Assembly (NCBI GenBank): GCA_028281025.1
Contig: JANQKR010000044.1
Location: forward strand, 1-64,000
DNA: 64,000 nucleotides
Source of the DNA: Croceivirga sp.
GTDB lineage: Bacteria; Bacteroidota; Bacteroidia; Flavobacteriales; Flavobacteriaceae
Direction of reading: 5' to 3'
The notes beneath the pieces are model-generated. The model worked only from the letters and a program-made list of their open reading frames with translations, did no database searches and was not told where the DNA came from. Positions 60,399-64,000 of the stretch are shown piece after piece. Position numbers and translations under genes: made by a program. The number at the start of each line of letters is the position of its first letter. Positions within the stretch are counted from its first letter, which is position 1.

Positions 60399-61105
60399 TG
60401 GATATTTCCATTAGAAGTTCGGAGGTTGAGCTTATGGATCGGCCAGGACTGGATAAGAAGTCCCTCACCAACGCGCTAAAAGACATCAATTTTTGCAATA
60501 CTTGGCTTGGTGGTTACCGTTTGACCATAAATGCCGTCCTTGATTTGGTCAAATCGGATAGGAAAAAATCGTATACGATTTTGGATGTAGGATGTGGGGA
60601 CGGGGAAATGCTGCGAAAACTGTCAAAAACACTCCATGACAAAGGTATTTCCCACCGCCTTCTGGGTATCGATATCAATAAGACCATTTTAGGGATTGCG
60701 GAAGAGAAATCCCAGGATTTTTTGGATATCGGATACCGATATAGCGATATTTTGACCGATGATTCCCTGGACTGTGACATTTTGTTGTGCACGTTGACCC
60801 TGCACCATCTTAAGCAGGAGGAAATTCCCCTTTTCTTAAATCGATTTGTGGCCATTGCCCGTGTTGGAGTGGTCATCAACGATTTGCAACGGAGTAGGGC
60901 CGCCCATTTTTTGTTCAAAATCTTCCGGGCCGTTTTTTTAAAATCCAAAATTGCCAAGAATGATGGTTTGGTATCCATTAGGCGAGCTTTTAAAAAGGAA
61001 GAACTCTTAGGAATGTCCAAACAGATTGCCGGGGCCTCACATCGGATTTCATGGAAATGGGCCTTTCGCTATGTTTGGATACTTAAACCGCAATTGCAGG
61101 GATAA
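60398..61105 (+). CDS. SAM-dependent methyltransferase, class I
   Basis: A 235-residue methyltransferase. Motif I TILDVGCGDGEMLRKLS, an adenine-contacting acidic residue in LGIDINK, motif IV ILLCTLTLHHLKQEE and a later VVINDLQRS are clear; the C-terminal lid is short. No DNA- or protein-specific domain is fused, so the substrate is likely the small-molecule product of the next gene. It overlaps the FAD gene by one base and precedes the type III PKS by 6 bp. Confidence 0.85.
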   Translation: MDISIRSSEVELMDRPGLDKKSLTNALKDINFCNTWLGGYRLTINAVLDLVKSDRKKSYTILDVGCGDGEMLRKLSKTLHDKGISHRLLGIDINKTILGIAEEKSQDFLDIGYRYSDILTDDSLDCDILLCTLTLHHLKQEEIPLFLNRFVAIARVGVVINDLQRSRAAHFLFKIFRAVFLKSKIAKNDGLVSIRRAFKKEELLGMSKQIAGASHRISWKWAFRYVWILKPQLQG

Positions 61106-61111
61106 CGACGT

Positions 61112-62167
61112 ATGGGTGAAGCAAAAATTATTGGAGTGTCCAAAGCACTTCCCAAATATTCGAGGACTACCAAGGAGATTATCCCTTTTGTCAATCTATG
61201 GCTTGGCGACCAAGAAGAGCGTTTTCGAAGAAAGGTGGTCAAAATTTTTGAAGGGGCAGGTGTGGACAAACGATATGGTATCATGTCCATAGAAGAGGTG
61301 TTTACGGCCACATCTTTTGAGGATAAAAACCGTGTTTACGCCCAAGCAGCAAAGGAATTGGGAACAAAGGCCTTGAAATCCGCCCTAAAGGATTCCAATT
61401 GGGAGCCGGACTCCCTGGATTACATCATTACGGTAAGTTGCACGGGTATTATGATTCCTTCCTTGGATGCCTACTTGGTGAATGCCCTACAACTACGACA
61501 GGATATCGTAAGGCTTCCGGTTACTGAAATGGGTTGCGCTGCCGGAGTCTCCGGAATGATCTATGCCGCAAACTTTTTACGGTCCAATCCCGGTAAACGG
61601 GCAGCAATAATTGCTCTGGAAAGCCCAACGGCGACCTTTCAACTGAATGATTATTCCATGGCCAATATGGTTAGTGCCGCAATTTTTGGTGATGGAGCGG
61701 CCTGTGTGCTGTTATCATCCAGAACGTCGGATAAGGGGCCAAAAATAGTGGGTGAAGGCATGTACCATTTTTATGATGCCATAGGAATGATGGGCTTTGA
61801 TTTGACCAATACCGGGCTTAAAATGATTCTGGATCCAAAGGTTCCCGAGACCATAGAAGAACATTTTCCACTTTTGACCAATCCGTTTTTGGAAGGACTG
61901 GGCTCAACAATTGAAAGGGTAAACCACCTTATTTTTCACCCGGGCGGAAGAAAGATCGTGCAAACCGTTGAAGCGTTGTTTGGAAAATTGGGCAAGAATA
62001 TAGATTTGACCCGGAAGGTCCTCAGGGAATACGGGAACATGAGCAGTGCGACCGTACTCTATGTACTGGAGGAATTTATGAAAAAGGACGTACCAAAAGG
62101 CCAACAGGGGTTGATTTTAAGTTTTGGACCCGGTTTTTCCGCCCAACGTGTTTTAATTGAATGGTAA
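61112..62167 (+). CDS. Type III polyketide synthase (chalcone-synthase-like)
   Basis: A 351-residue homodimeric thiolase-fold enzyme that extends an acyl starter with malonyl units without an acyl-carrier protein. The catalytic triad is Cys142 (EMGCAAGVSGM), His276 (IFHPGGRK) and Asn309 (REYGNMSSAT). The C-terminal GPGFSAQRVLIEW matches the family. It resembles alkylresorcinol/alkylpyrone synthases more than plant CHS. Starter and chain length cannot be read from sequence. It is the biosynthetic core of the operon. Confidence 0.93.
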   Translation: MGEAKIIGVSKALPKYSRTTKEIIPFVNLWLGDQEERFRRKVVKIFEGAGVDKRYGIMSIEEVFTATSFEDKNRVYAQAAKELGTKALKSALKDSNWEPDSLDYIITVSCTGIMIPSLDAYLVNALQLRQDIVRLPVTEMGCAAGVSGMIYAANFLRSNPGKRAAIIALESPTATFQLNDYSMANMVSAAIFGDGAACVLLSSRTSDKGPKIVGEGMYHFYDAIGMMGFDLTNTGLKMILDPKVPETIEEHFPLLTNPFLEGLGSTIERVNHLIFHPGGRKIVQTVEALFGKLGKNIDLTRKVLREYGNMSSATVLYVLEEFMKKDVPKGQQGLILSFGPGFSAQRVLIEW

Positions 62168-62958
62168 TGGCAGCAATCACCAAAGGGCAACCGTGGGCAT
62201 TGATTTTGGGGGGCAGTACCGGACTGGGGCTGGCCACGGCCAAAAAGTTGGGATCGGAGGGCTTTAATATTATAGTTATTCATAGGGACAGAAAATATGA
62301 TTTAGAGCAAATTAAATCCTCTTTCCAAGAAATTACTTTACATAATGTACAATGTGTGGGCTTTAATATGGATGCCACCAACCCAGACAGACAAAAGGGC
62401 CTGGTACAAGAAATCAGGACCGTTTTAAAAGGCGGTAAAGTAAAGGTTTTGGTCCATAGTATTGCGAAGGGAAATGTAAAACCGATGTATGCCGCTGGGA
62501 CCGGTGAATTGGAAGGTCAGGATTTTCAATTGACCATTCAGGCCATGGCCACAAGTTTGTATGACTGGATCAAACTGCTGGTGAAGGATCAAGTCTTTTC
62601 CAAAGATGCCAGGGTTATTGCCTTTACCAGTGAGGGAAGTACAAAAGTTTGGCCAAACTACGCGGCTGTCTCCGCAGCAAAAGCGGCAATTGAAGCAATA
62701 GTTCGGAGTATTGCCTTGGAGTTTGCGCCTTTAGGGCTAAAGGCCAATTGTATACAGGCAGGTGTTACGGATACCAAATCCCTGCGATTGATTCCTGGCA
62801 GTGATCAATTGATTCAGGAAACCCTTCGTCGAAATCCAAATAAAAGGTTGACCACTCCGGAAGATGTGGCCAATGTGGTATATTTATTAAGCACTCCCGA
62901 AGCTTCCTGGATCACGGGTACAGTGATTAAGGTGGACGGCGGGGAAAGCCTTCAATAA
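62161..62958 (+). CDS. SDR-family reductase, FabI-like (enoyl-ACP reductase type)
   Basis: A 265-residue reductase (ATG 62161; ATG 62167 also fits TAATG coupling). Cofactor loop GGSTGLGLATAKKL, an NMDAT segment, and the catalytic YAAVSAAK: Tyr then six residues then Lys, the Y-x6-K spacing that distinguishes FabI enoyl reductases from classical Y-x3-K SDRs. A canonical Y-x3-K reading is not available here. It probably reduces an enoyl-ACP for a dedicated fatty-acyl starter. Confidence 0.82.
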   Translation: MVMAAITKGQPWALILGGSTGLGLATAKKLGSEGFNIIVIHRDRKYDLEQIKSSFQEITLHNVQCVGFNMDATNPDRQKGLVQEIRTVLKGGKVKVLVHSIAKGNVKPMYAAGTGELEGQDFQLTIQAMATSLYDWIKLLVKDQVFSKDARVIAFTSEGSTKVWPNYAAVSAAKAAIEAIVRSIALEFAPLGLKANCIQAGVTDTKSLRLIPGSDQLIQETLRRNPNKRLTTPEDVANVVYLLSTPEASWITGTVIKVDGGESLQ

Positions 62959-63398
62959 TGACAGCAGAGGAAATCATTGGCCATTTACCGTACGACTACC
63001 CTTTTCTTTTTGTGGACGCCTTGAATAAGGTCGATGGGGAAGGTTGTGAGGGACAATATACCTTTCGGTCGGATTTGCCCTTTTATCAAGGGCATTTCAA
63101 GACCCTTCCCGTAACGCCCGGGGTCATTTTAACGGAATGCTGCGCGCAGATTGGTTTGGTTTGTCTGGGAATCCATCTCATGGGGGAAGAACTGGATACT
63201 TCCGCTCAAGTAGCGCTTTCAAGTACTCAGATGGATTTTCTGCTACCGGTGTTCCCCAACGAAACGGTAACCGTTTTTTCCGAAAAAATCTATTTTCGGT
63301 TCCATAAACTAAAATGTAAGGTATCCATGCGAAATAGCGCAGGAAAAACGGTCTGCAAAGGCGTTCTTTCCGGAATGTTCAAAATCAAGGCAACATGA
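62958..63398 (+). CDS. 3-hydroxyacyl-ACP dehydratase, FabZ-like
   Basis: A 146-residue single hotdog domain with FabZ signatures: LPYDYPFLFVDALNKV, then FYQGHFKTLPVTPGVILTECCAQIG (catalytic His in GHF and Glu in TECCAQ). It is shorter than FabA and lacks isomerase features. It overlaps the SDR start/stop region and the beta-ketoacyl synthase by one to four bases, so all are one operon. Confidence 0.87.
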   Translation: MTAEEIIGHLPYDYPFLFVDALNKVDGEGCEGQYTFRSDLPFYQGHFKTLPVTPGVILTECCAQIGLVCLGIHLMGEELDTSAQVALSSTQMDFLLPVFPNETVTVFSEKIYFRFHKLKCKVSMRNSAGKTVCKGVLSGMFKIKAT

Positions 63399-64000
63399 AG
63401 AATAGGGTGGTAGTGACTGGGATGGGGGTATGTGCGCCCAATGGAATAGGATTGGCAGCCTTTACAGAATCGCTCTCCAGAGGAAAATCCGGAATTGAAT
63501 GCATTGACAAACTAAAAGAACTAAAGTTTTCATGTCAAATAGCTGGTTTGCCTAATATTAGTGTGGTAAATTTAAATGATTACTTTACTAATGTTCAATT
63601 GAAGGGATTAAACTCCAATGGGCTTGTCTATGGGGTTATTGCCGGAATGGATGCCTGGAAAGATGCCGGTTTACGAATTGCTGATGCTCCGGACTGGGAC
63701 AGCGGAACCGTTTTTGGAACGGGCATCCTAGGGGTGGATAAATTTCGGGAAGCCATTTATAAGGTCGATGCCGGTGAGGTAAGGCGCTTGGGAAGCACTA
63801 CCGTTATACAGACCATGGCCAGTGGCATTAGCGCCTTTTTGGGAGGTAGATTGGGATTGGGGAATCAAGTTACGACCAATTCATCGGCATGTACCACAGG
63901 TACGGAAGCCGTATTGATGGGGTATGATGCCATTGCGAATGGAAAGGCAAAACGGATGCTGGTAGGGAGTTGTAGTGATAGTGGACCTTACGTTTGGGGT
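63395..64000 (+). CDS. Beta-ketoacyl-ACP synthase, FabF-like (cut by the window end)
   Basis: The first 202 residues of a KAS II-type enzyme from ATG 63395 (NRVVVTGMGVCAPNGIGLAAF). Active-site Cys166 lies in NSSACTTGTEAV; the usual second His pair is beyond the edge. The start overlaps the FabZ-like stop (ATGA). With the FabI- and FabZ-like genes it completes a small dedicated fatty-acid elongation set next to the type III PKS. Confidence 0.88.
   Translation, partial: MKNRVVVTGMGVCAPNGIGLAAFTESLSRGKSGIECIDKLKELKFSCQIAGLPNISVVNLNDYFTNVQLKGLNSNGLVYGVIAGMDAWKDAGLRIADAPDWDSGTVFGTGILGVDKFREAIYKVDAGEVRRLGSTTVIQTMASGISAFLGGRLGLGNQVTTNSSACTTGTEAVLMGYDAIANGKAKRMLVGSCSDSGPYVWG

Overview
The window is chromosomal DNA of a marine-type flavobacterium (Bacteroidota, Flavobacteriaceae; the gene content recalls Muricauda/Flagellimonas relatives, inferred from gene families rather than a match). 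Support: a short RpoD of the Bacteroidota type, a TonB-dependent receptor with a DUF4249 lipoprotein partner, YaiO and DUF2807/DUF4097 envelope proteins, EpsC-type serine acetyltransferase, and dense AT-leaning genes without strong Shine-Dalgarno sites. No tRNA, rRNA, transposase, prophage or CRISPR array was seen.

Layout. 1-5.2 kb: the distal histidine operon (hisH, hisA, hisF, hisIE) with GNAT, DinB, cupin and two four-helix-bundle genes spliced in; each four-helix-bundle gene is flanked by 7-bp-period tandem repeats. 5.2-23 kb: an envelope region centred on an ECF sigma factor, its putative anti-sigma factor and a DUF4097 protein. Six promoters here share one bipartite ECF-type site with an exact 16-bp spacer, which defines a local regulon (sigma operon, outer-membrane protein, Zn-peptidase lipoprotein, TonB receptor/DUF4249, small secreted protein, DUF418 membrane protein). 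Also here: PAP2 phosphatase, RraA-like protein, and a VWA/AAA ATPase pair. 22.8-31.2 kb: CorA, two alpha/beta hydrolases, cysE-cysM, DUF2461, DUF72, phosphatidylserine decarboxylase and a thioesterase. 31.7-40.8 kb: a six-gene operon joining a hybrid histidine kinase with HPt domain and a stand-alone receiver to a HEAT protein, a processive GT2, an alkaline-phosphatase-fold membrane enzyme and a YaiO/TPR outer-membrane barrel; it looks like a phosphorelay-controlled exopolysaccharide export machine. 40.8-41.2 kb: two tandem paralogous micro-ORFs, then rpoD. 42.3-59.2 kb: helicase, glycosyltransferase, FMN dehydrogenase, a DgcN/DgcA-like pair, ung, ppk1, nucleoside phosphorylase, 2-oxoacid dehydrogenase E1 fusion, OmpA protein and others. 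59.3 kb to the right edge: an operon with a type III polyketide synthase, a flavoprotein, a methyltransferase and dedicated FabI-, FabZ- and FabF-like enzymes, cut by the window end.

Two repeat systems run through the window. One is a family of heptanucleotide arrays (eight loci, each with its own unit). The other is a family of about 110-130-bp nested palindromes (five copies), one of which lies in front of the DUF4249 lipoprotein and may supply its start codon. The strongest candidates for undescribed biology are the heptamer-flanked four-helix-bundle cassettes, the exopolysaccharide operon, the polyketide operon and the micro-ORF pair.
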